Source: Ramlibacter sp. (GTDB lineage: Bacteria > Pseudomonadota > Gammaproteobacteria > Burkholderiales > Burkholderiaceae_C). Taken from it: a DNA stretch of 64,000 bases. The notes below the pieces were generated by a model. The model made no database searches. It had not been told where the DNA came from and saw only the letters and a list, made by a program, of their open reading frames with translations. The stretch lies in contig JAQZBU010000017.1 in the NCBI GenBank assembly GCA_029237735.1, forward strand, positions 1 through 64,000, given 5' to 3'. The position numbers and the translations under genes were made by a program. This document shows positions 25,489 to 34,876 of this stretch, in pieces (within the stretch, counting starts at the first letter, position 1; each line of letters begins with the position of its first letter).

Positions 25489-26334
25489 ATGATCATCGAC
25501 CTCATCGACGGCACCTACGAGCTGTTTCGGCACTTCTACGGCCTGCGCAGGTTCACGAAGGGCGAGGACAGGCCCTTCGGGGCGGTGGCCGGTGTGCTGA
25601 ACGGCGTGCTGGAGATGATCGAGAACGACGTAACCCATGTCGGCGTGGCGACCGACCACGTCATCGAGTCATTCCGCAATGGCCTGTGGCCCGGCTACAA
25701 GACCGGTCAGGGCGTCGAGCCTGCGCTGCTCGCCCTGTTCCATCCATTGGAGGCAGGGCTTGCCGCGATGGGCGTCGCGGTCTGGCCTATGGTCGAGCTG
25801 GAGGCGGATGACGCACTGGCGTCGGCCGCGCGGCTTGCGGATGAAGACGAGCGGGTGGAACTGGTGCGCATCTGGACGCCTGATAAAGACCTGGCACAGT
25901 GCGTTCGCGGCAATCGCGTGCTCCAGGTCGATCGAAGGGCGAAGAAGATTCGCGGCGCCAGCGATATCCGGGCCAAGTTCGGCGTGGAGCCCGCGTTGAT
26001 CCCGGACTTTCTCGCCCTGGTGGGGGATGCGGCGGATGGCTACCCGGGTATCAAAGGGATCGGCGGCGTCGGCGCGGCGCGCCTGCTGAACCAGTACGGG
26101 GCGATCGAGCGCTTCCCGCCCGATGTGCTGGGGGATCAACTCGAAGCTGCGTTGCTGTTCAAGCGGCTCGCCACACTTCGAACGGACGCGAAGCTCTTTC
26201 TCGATGTCGAGGAGTTGCGATGGCTTGGGCCTACGCCTTGCTTGCTGCTCAGGCGACCCGCCCGAACCAGAGAACGGACAGCCCTGCCGCTACCAACGCC
26301 AGCGTCGCTGACATCAACGACAGCAGGCCCGTGA
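25489..26334 (+). CDS. 5'-3' exonuclease / flap endonuclease-like protein
   Basis: A 281-residue stand-alone 5'-nuclease related to the N-terminal domain of DNA polymerase I. Metal-binding acidic residues appear in LIDGTYELFRHFY, MVELEADDALASAA and IWTPDKDLAQCV, and the helix-hairpin-helix is in LVGDAADGYPGIKGIGGVGAARLLNQYG. It would cleave 5' flaps or degrade 5' ends in replication or repair. The last 30 residues (after GPTP) are arginine/proline-rich and overlap the convergent VWA gene by 86 bp, so the natural C-terminus may have been altered. Family call is firm. Confidence 0.85.
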   Translation: MIIDLIDGTYELFRHFYGLRRFTKGEDRPFGAVAGVLNGVLEMIENDVTHVGVATDHVIESFRNGLWPGYKTGQGVEPALLALFHPLEAGLAAMGVAVWPMVELEADDALASAARLADEDERVELVRIWTPDKDLAQCVRGNRVLQVDRRAKKIRGASDIRAKFGVEPALIPDFLALVGDAADGYPGIKGIGGVGAARLLNQYGAIERFPPDVLGDQLEAALLFKRLATLRTDAKLFLDVEELRWLGPTPCLLLRRPARTRERTALPLPTPASLTSTTAGP

Positions 26335-27283
26335 GCTCGGTCTCGCGCGTGAGCACCTGCATCCGCGAGCCGAGGTTTTCGTAGACGCTGCGCAGCATTT
26401 CCGCCGTGCCGGCGTGGTGGTACTCGCCGCCAGTCATTCGTGCCACTTCGCGAAGGGTGGGTTCGTCGAGCTGCATGTAGATGGACATCTCGCCCAAGGA
26501 GGCCGCGCCGTCCACCGTGCCCAGCCCGACCACGTAAATGCGGACGCCTCGGTCCGCGGCCATCTTCGCGGCCTCCAGCGTGTCTATTCCGGTGGTTCGA
26601 CGGCCGTCGCTCAGCAGGATGATGGCGGCAGAGTTGTACGAGCCGGGTGCCACGGGCGTGATCTGTTTGGGCGGTGGCTTGGCCCGGTCGTCGAGGCTGC
26701 GCCCGCGGCGTTGGCCGCCTGACGTCATATCGCCAATGTCGATACCGTGGTCTGGAAATAGCTCCGCCAGCGACTGCACGATGGCGTCGCCCACCGCCGT
26801 ACCCCATTGCATTTGAAAGGCGTCGATCGCCGCAGTCAGCGACGCGCGGTCCAGTGTCGCCCGCTGGGCCACCTGGCTGCTGCCGGCGAAGGTAACGAGC
26901 CCGACTTCGATCTGCTTGGGAAGGTCACGCAGGAAAGACTTTGCCGCTTCCTGCGCGGCTTCCAGCCGGGTTGGCTTGACGTCGCCGACGCGCATGCTGA
27001 GTGATACGTCCATGGCCAGGATGATCGTGGAGCGTGCCCATGGCAGCGGGACCCGCGCTACCGGACGTCCCGCGGCAAACAGCAGCAGCGAGCAGGACAG
27101 CAAGAGCAGCGTGGGCGGCACATGCCGCCGCCAGTGTCGTGGAGCTGCCGCCACGCGCACGACACCCAGGCTGCTGTAACGCACGGCCGGCTTGCCCCGA
27201 CGGTGAAGCAGCCAAACGTACAACGCCGGCAGTAGCGGAAGTGCCAGCATCAACCAGACGTACTGGGGCCACAGGAAGAACAT
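26249..27283 (-). CDS. VWA-domain membrane protein (BatA-like)
   Basis: A 344-residue protein with two N-terminal helices (about 5-27 and 57-72, with the aerotolerance-operon-like start FFLWPQYVWLMLALPLL), a von Willebrand A domain (about 85-300) and a C-terminal helix. The metal-ion-dependent adhesion site is Asp92-Val-Ser94-Leu-Ser96, and the further T and D appear in WGTAVGDAI and LLSDGRRTTG. Such proteins are usually encoded beside MoxR ATPases in Bat operons; none is visible here. Confidence 0.85.
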   Translation of the reverse strand: MFFLWPQYVWLMLALPLLPALYVWLLHRRGKPAVRYSSLGVVRVAAAPRHWRRHVPPTLLLLSCSLLLFAAGRPVARVPLPWARSTIILAMDVSLSMRVGDVKPTRLEAAQEAAKSFLRDLPKQIEVGLVTFAGSSQVAQRATLDRASLTAAIDAFQMQWGTAVGDAIVQSLAELFPDHGIDIGDMTSGGQRRGRSLDDRAKPPPKQITPVAPGSYNSAAIILLSDGRRTTGIDTLEAAKMAADRGVRIYVVGLGTVDGAASLGEMSIYMQLDEPTLREVARMTGGEYHHAGTAEMLRSVYENLGSRMQVLTRETELTGLLSLMSATLALVAAGLSVLWFGRVA

Positions 27284-27490
27284 CGCGCGGCGCTCGCGGT
27301 CAAAGCAATATCGTGCCCGGGAAGTGTCTGATTGGCAACCGATGCGCCGTCGGCAATTGCCTACATCGTTATGCGGTAATCGGCGGTCCAGCTCGCGTCA
27401 GGGCGGCATTAAGGTAAGTGATCAACAGGCCGGTGGCAGCCAGTCTATCGAGACTTCGGCAATGCCCGGCCACAACCCAAGGAGATTTAA

Positions 27491-28000
27491 ATGAACGATC
27501 GCAAGCGCGACCTGACGAACGATAAGGACCATCCCGGAGCCAAAGCCGGCATCGGTGCGGCCGTGGGCGGTGTGGCGGGCGGCGTCGCGGGTGGAGCAGC
27601 CGCCGGTGCCGCAGCTGGCGGCATGACCGGCCCAGTGGGTGCGGTGGTTGGCGCTGCCGTGGGCGCAGTGGTAGGTGCCATCGCCGGGCGCAAAGTCGAC
27701 CCCGCGGTGGAGGATGCCTATTGGCGCGACAACTATTCGAGCCGTCCGTATGTGACTTCGGGCTCGAACTATGACGAATACGCGCCGGCCTACCGCTATG
27801 GCACGGATGCGTACTCCAAGTATCCAGGCCGGTCCTTCGACGAAGTCGAGCCGGAACTGAGCCGTGACTGGGGCACGGTGCGCGGCAATTCTTCGATGGA
27901 GTGGGAGCGCGCCAAGCACGCGTCGCGCGATGCGTGGGAACGCGTGAGCAACGCCGTCGAGAGGGCCGTGCCGGGCGACTCGGACAAGGACGGGCGTTAA
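27491..28000 (+). CDS. Glycine-zipper protein with YMGG-like domain
   Basis: A 169-residue protein without a signal peptide. After a polar start (MNDRKRDLTNDKDHPGAKAG) comes a long Gly/Ala/Val zipper (about 20-66, repeats of GGVAGGVAGG and VVGAAVGAVVGAIAG), then an acidic, Tyr/Ser-rich tail (WRDNYSSRPYVTSGSNYDEYAPAYRYG) ending in helical WERAKHASRDAWERVSNAVERAVPG. It resembles stress- or desiccation-linked glycine-zipper proteins of Burkholderiales. The AAGGAGATTTA site precedes the ATG. Function unknown. Confidence 0.75.
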   Translation: MNDRKRDLTNDKDHPGAKAGIGAAVGGVAGGVAGGAAAGAAAGGMTGPVGAVVGAAVGAVVGAIAGRKVDPAVEDAYWRDNYSSRPYVTSGSNYDEYAPAYRYGTDAYSKYPGRSFDEVEPELSRDWGTVRGNSSMEWERAKHASRDAWERVSNAVERAVPGDSDKDGR

Positions 28001-28045
28001 GCACCACTTTGGAGGGAGTTGCGATTCGCACTCCCTCCCCCGCCA

Positions 28046-28948
28046 TCACGCAATCGTCTGGGCGCGATCCCAGGCCAGCAGATGGTGCAGGTAAGGCAAC
28101 TGCTGCAGGGCGGCCTGCTCACCCTCATCGATGATGTAGGCTAATTTGTCCGAAAGGAACCGCCCCGCCCGTTGCCTGAATTCGGGAAAGACGATGATCA
28201 TCTCGGCGTGATGAGCCGCACCGTGAAAGGCGAGCTTGGCGCGCAGCAGGTTGTTGGAGAGGATCGCGTTCAGCTGGAACGCTGTACGTCCGGCGCGCTC
28301 GACTCGCTGCTGGAGCGGTAGCTCGAATCCAACAGCAACGATGACGCGCGCGCCGTGCTTGATCGCAACGCTCACTGGCAGCGGATCGGCCAGGTAGCCT
28401 TCGACCAGAAGCCGCTCACCCACGCGCTGCGGCGCCATGGCCGGCGGCAACGACAGGCTAGCACGTAGGCCCCCCACCAAAGGGCCTGTGGCCAGCTCAA
28501 CCAATTCACCCGTCGCGAAGTCGGTGGCGGTCAGGTGCAGCGGCAGCAATGCCGCTTCAATGCATTTGTTTCCGAACGCCGCAGTCAGGTGCTGCAACGG
28601 GACGCGATCGTCTCGGAGTCCGAACCCGGGGGCCGCCCTGGACCTGAAAAGGCGCGGGGCTACTGCGTGAAGCATCCCAAACATGCTTCGGCGCGCGGCG
28701 AGTTCACGCGTCCACAGACGCATCGCCACCGCTTTCGACTCATCGATCGTGTAGCCGAAAGCGACAAGCGCGGCGAACACGGCACCCGCGCTACAGCCAA
28801 CGACGCGCTCGACGCCAATGCCGGCATCGGCCAGCGCCTTGACCACTCCCAATGCCGCGGCGCATCTGGCGCCGCCCGAGCCAATGACCAGTGTGATCTT
28901 GGGCGAGTCGGGGCCGGTGGGCCCAGAGGCGGGGAGGGGTGCAGGCAT
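28046..28948 (-). CDS. Patatin-like phospholipase A (copy A, substituted catalytic Asp)
   Basis: A 300-residue patatin-fold protein. The oxyanion loop is GSGGARCAAALG and the nucleophile elbow GCSAGAV contains Ser53. The second dyad residue is normally Asp in a DG motif; here the aligned segment is RLLVEGYLADPLPV with Glu183-Gly184. Its paralogue at 33979 has the expected DG. The ATG at 28948 gives the shortest sensible N-terminus; a longer frame covers the STAS gene. Encoded 13 bp after the STAS copy A gene. Lipid-hydrolase activity is therefore uncertain; it may be a regulatory, non-hydrolytic copy. Confidence 0.85.
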   Translation of the reverse strand: MPAPLPASGPTGPDSPKITLVIGSGGARCAAALGVVKALADAGIGVERVVGCSAGAVFAALVAFGYTIDESKAVAMRLWTRELAARRSMFGMLHAVAPRLFRSRAAPGFGLRDDRVPLQHLTAAFGNKCIEAALLPLHLTATDFATGELVELATGPLVGGLRASLSLPPAMAPQRVGERLLVEGYLADPLPVSVAIKHGARVIVAVGFELPLQQRVERAGRTAFQLNAILSNNLLRAKLAFHGAAHHAEMIIVFPEFRQRAGRFLSDKLAYIIDEGEQAALQQLPYLHHLLAWDRAQTIA

Positions 28949-28961
28949 CGCGTGAAACCGT

Positions 28962-29300
28962 TCAGTTTCGGTAACTGGCGACCGCGGCCTCGACATCGGC
29001 GAATATCTGGATGATCCCGGTGAAGCCCGCCAGCGCCAGCACGCGCTCGACCTGGGGCTGCAGTCCGGCGATGCGCAGGTCTCCACCCTTGCGGCGACTG
29101 TCGTTGACGGCGCCCAGCAGAGAGCGCAGGCCGGCGCTGCTGGTGTAGTTGACGAGGGAGAAGTCGGCCACCAGGCGCACGCGGCCCCCGGCGATCGGCT
29201 CCGCGATGCTGGCGCTCAGTTGCCCGGCGTTCAGCCCGTCGACGCTGCCGGTGATCTTGACGACCGTGGCGTTATCGCATTCGGTTAGGGTGACTTCCAC
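28962..29300 (-). CDS. STAS-domain anti-anti-sigma-like protein (copy A)
   Basis: A 112-residue RsbV/SpoIIAA-like STAS domain protein. Start is GTG at 29300, with a GGAGG site six bases before it, and the length then equals that of copy B (113). It shares the pattern NYTSSAGLRSLL, which holds the phosphorylatable serine (Ser54/Ser55), with copy B's VSYTSSAGLRAML, and ends IQIFADVEAAVASY versus LKVFADVDGAVASY. In partner switching such proteins bind the kinase/anti-sigma when dephosphorylated. First gene of a two-gene unit with patatin copy A. Confidence 0.85.
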   Translation of the reverse strand: MEVTLTECDNATVVKITGSVDGLNAGQLSASIAEPIAGGRVRLVADFSLVNYTSSAGLRSLLGAVNDSRRKGGDLRIAGLQPQVERVLALAGFTGIIQIFADVEAAVASYRN

Positions 29301-29407
29301 TCGGGACCTCCGTAGGAAAGAATCTGGCGATGCCGGCGCCGCTTTGTGACAGGCGGCTTCGCCGCTACACTGCGGCTCTCTGCTTTTCCAGCGTGACCGC
29401 CGCGCCG

Positions 29408-29914
29408 ATGCTCGACAAATCCCTGCCCGCCGTGTTCGTCCGCCGCGCCCGCCCGGAAGACGAGCAATGCATGCGCGGCTTCGTGCAGCAATTGAGCGGC
29501 GCGTCGCGGCGCAACCGCTTCCACGGCGCCGTGAGCGCGGATGCACCGCAGCTGCTGGAAGCCCTGCTCGGCACCGTCGGCGAGCTCCACGCTGCCTGGG
29601 TGGCCTGCATCTGGGGCCCCAACGGCGAGCAGATCGTAGGCGAGGGCGGCTGGCACGTGATCGATGAGAAGCAGCGCCGTGCCGAGCTGGGCGTGAGTGT
29701 GCTCGACACTTGGCAGGGCGCGGGCGTGGCGCACGTCTTGATGGCCAAGCTGATCGACGGCGCGCGCGACGCCGGCGTGCGCGAGCTCTACGGCGACGTC
29801 CTTGAAACGAACGCGCGCATGGTCGCTTTCATGGAAAAGCACGGCATGCAGCCGAGCGCGGACTGGCCCTGGGATTCGGGCGGCGCGGTTCGCATGGAGC
29901 GGAAGCTGTCCTGA
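29408..29914 (+). CDS. GNAT-family N-acetyltransferase
   Basis: A 168-residue acetyltransferase. The acetyl-CoA-binding pattern is in LGVSVLDTWQGAGVAHVLMAKLIDGARDAGVRELYGDVLETNARMVAFMEKHGM; the Q/R-x-x-G-x-G/A turn is QGAGVA. Similar in layout to the C-terminal GNAT domains of protein acetyltransferases of the Pat type, but it stands alone. Start is ATG 29408. It sits between the two patatin-STAS modules on the opposite strand and its stop is 8 bp from the kinase gene end. Confidence 0.82.
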   Translation: MLDKSLPAVFVRRARPEDEQCMRGFVQQLSGASRRNRFHGAVSADAPQLLEALLGTVGELHAAWVACIWGPNGEQIVGEGGWHVIDEKQRRAELGVSVLDTWQGAGVAHVLMAKLIDGARDAGVRELYGDVLETNARMVAFMEKHGMQPSADWPWDSGGAVRMERKLS

Positions 29915-29921
29915 TCGCATG

Positions 29922-31334
29922 TCAGGCCACCGGCGAAACGGTGGCTGGATCCGACGCGCTGGACTGGCGTCCCGGTGAAGTCCCTGCCGCGGCGGCGGTG
30001 CGGGCGTCGAGCGGCAAGCGCACCGTGAAGGTGCTGCCTCGCTCCGGTTGGCTGGACACCGCGATATCGCCGCCCATCATTTGCGCGAAATGCTTGCTGA
30101 TGGTCAAGCCCAGCCCGGTGCCGCCGTACTTTCGCGTGGTGGAGGCGTCCGCCTGGGTGAAGGGCTGGAACAGGCGCTCCAGCTGTTCATCGCTCATTCC
30201 GATGCCGGAGTCATGCACGGCCAGTATCACCTCGTCCTTGACGGCCTCGAGCGCCACGCTGACGGTGATGGTTCCGCGCTCAGTGAACTTGCAGGCGTTG
30301 GAAAGAAGGTTCAACAGGATCTGGCGTAGCTTGGTCTGGTCGGTGTGCATCCCGATCGGGTCCTGGGCAATCTGAAGTTCGAGCCGATTCCCGTTGGCGG
30401 CAATGACGGGTGCGAGGCTGTCGGCCACCCCGCTTAGCATGGGCTTGAGCTCGAAGCTCTCGAGGAACAGGTCCATCTTGCCCGCCTCGATTTTCGACAG
30501 ATCCAGGATCTCGTTGATCAGCGAAAGAAGGTGCTTGCCCGAGCCGCGAATGCGCTCGAGATCCTGCACGAAGTCTTCGCGCCCGATGTCTTCCGCCTGC
30601 TCGGCCAGCATTTCCGAATAGCCGATGATCGCGTTCAGGGGCGTGCGTAACTCATGGCTCATGTTGGCAAGGAACTGCGACTTGGTCTGGTTCGCCGCCT
30701 CGGCAATTTCCTTGGCTTCGTTCAGCTCGCGGCCGCGCTGTTCCAGCAGCAGGCTTTTTTCGAGGATTTCGGCGTTCTGCTGTCGAGTCTGCCGGATCCC
30801 GTGCACCACCCGCTTCGACTGTGCGTACGAGAGATAGGCGAAAGTCAGCATGTAGCAGACCAACATGGCGCTGCTCAGCAGTGAAACGCTCAGGCTGGAG
30901 TTGGGCTGGACATGGAAGCCGGCGGCGCTGGCCGACAGCAGCATCCCGAAAAGCATCAGCGCGACACCGCGTACTGCATGCATCGGCCCGCCGACGCTCA
31001 GCAGACCACCGACGAGGCCGACAACGATGGCCGTGCTGGGCAATATGCTGAAATGCAGTACGGGCACCCAGGCCCCGATCATCAAGGCGTCGATCAAGAG
31101 GTTGCGCAGCTCGGTCGCCTTGGGAGTCTTGCTGCGCCGCGCCACGAAGTAGGCGATGTGTGGCCAAACCAAGGCATATGCCACAAGCATGGCCAGCAAT
31201 GGCGCAGTGAGGCCAGCCTGGTATAGGTGCAACACGACCACCAGCAAGAAGCCCGGGAAAGTCACCACACGCGTCACGAAATCGATGCGTACGATCGGAT
31301 GGAGCGCGGGCGGGGGCGAGGCGATCTGGTTCAC
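29922..31334 (-). CDS. MASE2-type membrane histidine kinase
   Basis: A 470-residue hybrid-less sensor kinase. The N-terminus (about 20-175) is a MASE2-like membrane sensor with several helices, including [37 protein letters not shown] coiled linker leads to a HisKA domain with His227 in [22 protein letters not shown], then a HATPase with [38 protein letters not shown]. The start is GTG, overlapping the preceding gene by four bases (GTGA), typical of translational coupling. Last gene of the seven-gene operon; no own receiver domain, so it must phosphorylate a separate regulator. Confidence 0.92.
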   Translation of the reverse strand: MNQIASPPPALHPIVRIDFVTRVVTFPGFLLVVVLHLYQAGLTAPLLAMLVAYALVWPHIAYFVARRSKTPKATELRNLLIDALMIGAWVPVLHFSILPSTAIVVGLVGGLLSVGGPMHAVRGVALMLFGMLLSASAAGFHVQPNSSLSVSLLSSAMLVCYMLTFAYLSYAQSKRVVHGIRQTRQQNAEILEKSLLLEQRGRELNEAKEIAEAANQTKSQFLANMSHELRTPLNAIIGYSEMLAEQAEDIGREDFVQDLERIRGSGKHLLSLINEILDLSKIEAGKMDLFLESFELKPMLSGVADSLAPVIAANGNRLELQIAQDPIGMHTDQTKLRQILLNLLSNACKFTERGTITVSVALEAVKDEVILAVHDSGIGMSDEQLERLFQPFTQADASTTRKYGGTGLGLTISKHFAQMMGGDIAVSSQPERGSTFTVRLPLDARTAAAAGTSPGRQSSASDPATVSPVA

Positions 31335-32767
31335 GATGCGGACTCCGGCAGTGGCGCCCGCGCCAGCGGCAGCGCGGCGGTGAAGACGGTGCCGACGTTC
31401 AGGGTGCTCTCCACGCTGAGGCTTCCTCCCAGCATTTCGCAGTAGCGCTTGGTCAGCGTCAGACCCAGGGCCGCCCCGCCGTGCTTGCGCGTGCTGGAGC
31501 CGTCGGCCTGGGTGAATGGCTGGAAGAGCCGCGCGAGGTGTTCGCCGCTCATGCCGATGCCGGTGTCGCTGACGCGAAAGAGCAGGCTCTTGCTATCCTT
31601 CGAAGGCTGCACGTCCAGTTGCACGACCCCTGCCTCCGTGAACTTGAGCCCGTTCCCGAGCAGGTTCATCAGGACCTGCCGCAGCTTCACCGGGTCGGTG
31701 ACCATCAGGCCGACCTGGGGCGCGCAATGGACTTCCAGTGTGTTGCCGTTCTTGCGAGCCAGTCCAGACAGGCCGACCGCGGCTTCCTGGGCGAGGGTGG
31801 GCACGTCGACCTCTTCCAGGGTGATATTCGTCTTGCCGGCTTCCAGCCGCGCGAGTTCGAGCACCTCATTGATCAGGCTCAGCAGGTGCTGCCCGGCCGT
31901 CCTGATCTTTCCCAGGTCGGCCTGGCGCGTCTCGGTGTCAGTGTCCGGCTCTTCGATCAGCATCTCCGCATAGCCGATCACGGCGTTCAGCGGCGTCTTG
32001 AGCTCGTGGCTCATGTTGGCGAGAAACTGCGATTTGGCCACGCTCGCGGCCTCGGCTTCCTCCTTGGCGCGGGCGAGTTGCGTGGACCGCTCCTGCAGCT
32101 GCTGGATCGAGTCGCGTGCGAGCCTCACCGCCGCATTGGAACGATCGCGCAGTTTCTGGGCGTTGAGACCGCTCATGAGGATATACAAGCCGGACAGGTA
32201 GAGGAGCAACGTGATTGCCAGCGCACGGGGCCAGTCCACCGCCACCGCGTCTACTCCCGCCTGGTAGACCAGCATCGTCACATAGCACAGCGGCGCGAGG
32301 TGCGCGAACACCGCCGCGCGGCGAAAGCTCACGAAGCTCTGGTCGGCCACCCGAAGCGCGAGCAGGAAGAACAGCCAGCTGGTGTGACCGCCCGAGACGT
32401 ACACGGCGCCGGTCCAGAGCAGAAGATCGGTCGTGAAGAACAGCAGGCCCAGGTCCATGACCTTGACGCGATCGAACCATCGGGCCAGGGCCCACCACGA
32501 GCCCACGCAGTAGAGTTCCGCGATCACGGCATAGGTGACCATCGGCGGCCAGGCTGCAGCGCCCTTCGTTATCAGCAGGTTGTGGCCGACCATCACGATG
32601 ATCATCAGCTGGAAGCCGACCAGCCTCACCAGCGGAAAGGTGATCACGTTCATGTCGCGCCGCCGGCGCGCGGTCTGGCGCGCGGCTTCCTTGGGATCGA
32701 CCAGGATCCGCTGGTCCAGCGGCGGCCCAGTGCGGGCCGCGCCGCTCCACGGAGCGCCCTCGGTCAT
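31331..32767 (-). CDS. Second membrane histidine kinase of the cluster
   Basis: A 478-residue sensor kinase with about six helices between residues 42 and 200, no recognised sensory domain name, a coiled linker and a HisKA domain with His254 in [22 protein letters not shown]. The HATPase has [13 protein letters not shown] and DTGIGM, but the G2 box, normally GGTGLGL, reads GGAALGL. The start at 32767 gives a 22-bp gap after the SpoIIE-phosphatase gene. A longer frame would overlap it. The two kinases are clear paralogues and adjacent. Confidence 0.9.
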   Translation of the reverse strand: MTEGAPWSGAARTGPPLDQRILVDPKEAARQTARRRRDMNVITFPLVRLVGFQLMIIVMVGHNLLITKGAAAWPPMVTYAVIAELYCVGSWWALARWFDRVKVMDLGLLFFTTDLLLWTGAVYVSGGHTSWLFFLLALRVADQSFVSFRRAAVFAHLAPLCYVTMLVYQAGVDAVAVDWPRALAITLLLYLSGLYILMSGLNAQKLRDRSNAAVRLARDSIQQLQERSTQLARAKEEAEAASVAKSQFLANMSHELKTPLNAVIGYAEMLIEEPDTDTETRQADLGKIRTAGQHLLSLINEVLELARLEAGKTNITLEEVDVPTLAQEAAVGLSGLARKNGNTLEVHCAPQVGLMVTDPVKLRQVLMNLLGNGLKFTEAGVVQLDVQPSKDSKSLLFRVSDTGIGMSGEHLARLFQPFTQADGSSTRKHGGAALGLTLTKRYCEMLGGSLSVESTLNVGTVFTAALPLARAPLPESAS

Positions 32768-32789
32768 GAAGCGTTTCAGCCGGCCCGCG

Positions 32790-33977
32790 CTATTCACGGC
32801 GCACCGCCAGCAGGGTGATGTCGTCAAAGTGGGGGCCGTCCTGCACGTAGTCGGCGAGTGCCGACTCGATGCGGTCCAGCATTGCCGCCGCGGTCGTGTT
32901 CGAGTGCGGGTCCAACAGCGCCAAGAGGCGGGGCTCGCCGAACATCTGCGCGTCGATGCCGCGCGCATCGGTCACGCCATCGGTGAACGCAAGCAGCATC
33001 GCCCCCGGTTCGAGCACGGTGGAAGCGGCCCGGAACGCGAGTCCGGCCTGCAAGCCAACTGCCGGGCCGCTGGGAGCGAGCCGTCGCGGCGTTTGCGAAC
33101 CGGGTTCCAGCAGGACGGGCGGATCGTGGCCGGCATTGACGTAGTGCATGGCACCGGTCGACGGCGTCAGCACGGCGAAAAAAACCGTCGCGAACATGTT
33201 CGCCCTGCTGTGCGTCTGGGCGATGTAGTCGTTGATGCTCGCGAGCGTTCGCACGAGGACCGCCGTCGGCTCCGATTCGGTGCAGTTCTGCGCGGCCAGT
33301 ACCCGCAGGAGGCTGCGGAACAGCGCCATGAACAGGGCCGCGCCCACCCCCTTGTCGCAGACATCCGCAACCACCAGGCCGAGCCGCCCGTCGGGCAACT
33401 CGAACGCATCGTAGAAATCGCCGGCGACCTGACGGGCAGGCTGGAACCGCGCCGCCAGTTCCCAACCCGCGACTGACGGCAGGTTTTCGGGCAGGAAGCT
33501 GCGCTGGATGTCGCGCCCGATCGCGAGTTCGCGCTCCAGGCTCTTGGCATAGACCTGCTCGCGGTCGCGCAGGCGCTTCTTGGCCAGCGCCGAGTCGACG
33601 CGGGCGCGCAGGATCGCCGGATTGAACGGCTTGGGCAGGTGATCCTCCGCACCCATCTCGATACAGCGGGCGATGCTTTCAACATCGTCCACGGCCGTGA
33701 TCATGATGACGGGGATGTGGCAAAGCGCCGGGTCCGCCTTGAGCTTCTCCAGCAGGTCATAGCCGTTCATCACGGGCATCATGATGTCCAGCAGGATCAG
33801 GTCGAACGGCTGCGCCATGATCGACTCGAGCGCCTGCTGCCCGTTCTCCGCCAGGTCCACGTGGAACCCCTGGCGCTGCAGCCGGCGGGACAGCATGTCC
33901 CGGTTCATCTCATTGTCATCGACGACCAGCAGGCGATGCTGCGGGCCGTTGGGCGTGACGGTCAGGGGCCCGTCCAA
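32790..33977 (-). CDS. Receiver-SpoIIE phosphatase (RsbU/RsbP-like)
   Basis: A 395-residue regulator. The N-terminal receiver domain (about 14-135) has acidic residues VVDDNEMNRD, the phospho-acceptor Asp64 in LILLDIMMPVMNG and Lys in HLPKPFN. A coiled linker leads to a PP2C-type SpoIIE domain with metal ligands in AGDFYD (Asp187), VADVCDKG (Asp205/Asp208) and HFDDIT near residue 385. It should dephosphorylate a STAS protein when its receiver is phosphorylated. Start is TTG at 33977, one base after the patatin stop, with no clear ATG. Downstream kinases may phosphorylate it. Confidence 0.9.
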   Translation of the reverse strand: MDGPLTVTPNGPQHRLLVVDDNEMNRDMLSRRLQRQGFHVDLAENGQQALESIMAQPFDLILLDIMMPVMNGYDLLEKLKADPALCHIPVIMITAVDDVESIARCIEMGAEDHLPKPFNPAILRARVDSALAKKRLRDREQVYAKSLERELAIGRDIQRSFLPENLPSVAGWELAARFQPARQVAGDFYDAFELPDGRLGLVVADVCDKGVGAALFMALFRSLLRVLAAQNCTESEPTAVLVRTLASINDYIAQTHSRANMFATVFFAVLTPSTGAMHYVNAGHDPPVLLEPGSQTPRRLAPSGPAVGLQAGLAFRAASTVLEPGAMLLAFTDGVTDARGIDAQMFGEPRLLALLDPHSNTTAAAMLDRIESALADYVQDGPHFDDITLLAVRRE

Positions 33978-33978
33978 T

Positions 33979-34854
33979 TCAGGCAGCCTGCGCCGCGGCG
34001 CGGTCTTCCAGCAATCTGTGCAGGTAGGGCAGCTGGACCTCCGCGGCGCGCGCCCCCTCCTCGATCACGTAGGGGATCAGGTGTGTGTCGAACAGTCGCA
34101 CCGGCCGATCGAAATCCGGCATGATCGGAATGATCTCGGTGTGGTGGGCCAGGTTGTTGAAGGCGAAGTTGGCGCGCAGCAGGTTGTTGGTGTACACGCT
34201 GGTCACGTGAAAGGCATAGCGCGAGGCAGAGCGTATCTGGTTGGGGTACGGGCTCTCGAAGCCCATGGTCAGGATGATGTCCGCCCCCTCCTGCATCGCC
34301 ACGCCCACCGGCATAGGATCCGAAACGCAGCCGTCCAGCAGGCGCCGCCCGCCGATCTCCACGGGCAGCCAGACGTAAGGGATGGCGGTGCTGGCTCGTA
34401 TGGATTCGGCGATGCTGCCTTCTTTCAGCACGACACGCTCGCCATTCATCAGGTCGGTGGCCACGATGAACAGCGGCAGCTTGGTGTCGGCGAACGTCAC
34501 GTCACCGAAGCCACGGCGAAGAGCGCGTTTGATCGGCCCGTCATCGAGCATCGCAAAGCCGCCGTCGAAGCCAAACAACTTCGGCATGAATGCACTCAGG
34601 AGACCCTTCCAGTTGGTCTTGCTGCTGATCTCCGACGTCCAGAGTTTCTGGGTGAGCGCGGTGCTTTCGTCGACGGTGTGGCCGATCGCCATGCTGGCCG
34701 CGTAGATGCTGCCGCCGCTGGCCCCGACTACCATGTCCAGTTCGATCCCCTCGCGTTGCAGGACCCTCCACAGCCCGAGCGCGGCGGCGCATTTCACGCT
34801 GCCGGCGCCGATCACGAGCGCCACGCGTTTTTTTTGCCCTGTCTTGTTGGTCAT
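33979..34854 (-). CDS. Patatin-like phospholipase (copy B, intact dyad)
   Basis: A 291-residue patatin-fold hydrolase. The oxyanion loop is GAGSVKCAAALG, the nucleophile Ser46 in GASGGSI, and the catalytic Asp174 in LLDGCVSDPMPVG. It is paralogous to copy A: both share KCAAALG/RCAAALG, TNNLLRA/SNNLLRAK, and the shared C-terminal blocks LPYLHRLL/LPYLHHLL. Predicted cytosolic lipid acyl hydrolase. Start is ATG 34854 with AGGA upstream; the STAS gene ends 22 bp before. In the middle of the seven-gene operon. Confidence 0.88.
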   Translation of the reverse strand: MTNKTGQKKRVALVIGAGSVKCAAALGLWRVLQREGIELDMVVGASGGSIYAASMAIGHTVDESTALTQKLWTSEISSKTNWKGLLSAFMPKLFGFDGGFAMLDDGPIKRALRRGFGDVTFADTKLPLFIVATDLMNGERVVLKEGSIAESIRASTAIPYVWLPVEIGGRRLLDGCVSDPMPVGVAMQEGADIILTMGFESPYPNQIRSASRYAFHVTSVYTNNLLRANFAFNNLAHHTEIIPIMPDFDRPVRLFDTHLIPYVIEEGARAAEVQLPYLHRLLEDRAAAQAA

Positions 34855-34876
34855 TGCGGGTCCTGGGATGAGATGT

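Noticed and set aside
31481-32818. Plus-strand frame over the second histidine kinase
   Set aside because: Shadow; the kinase motifs are on the minus strand.
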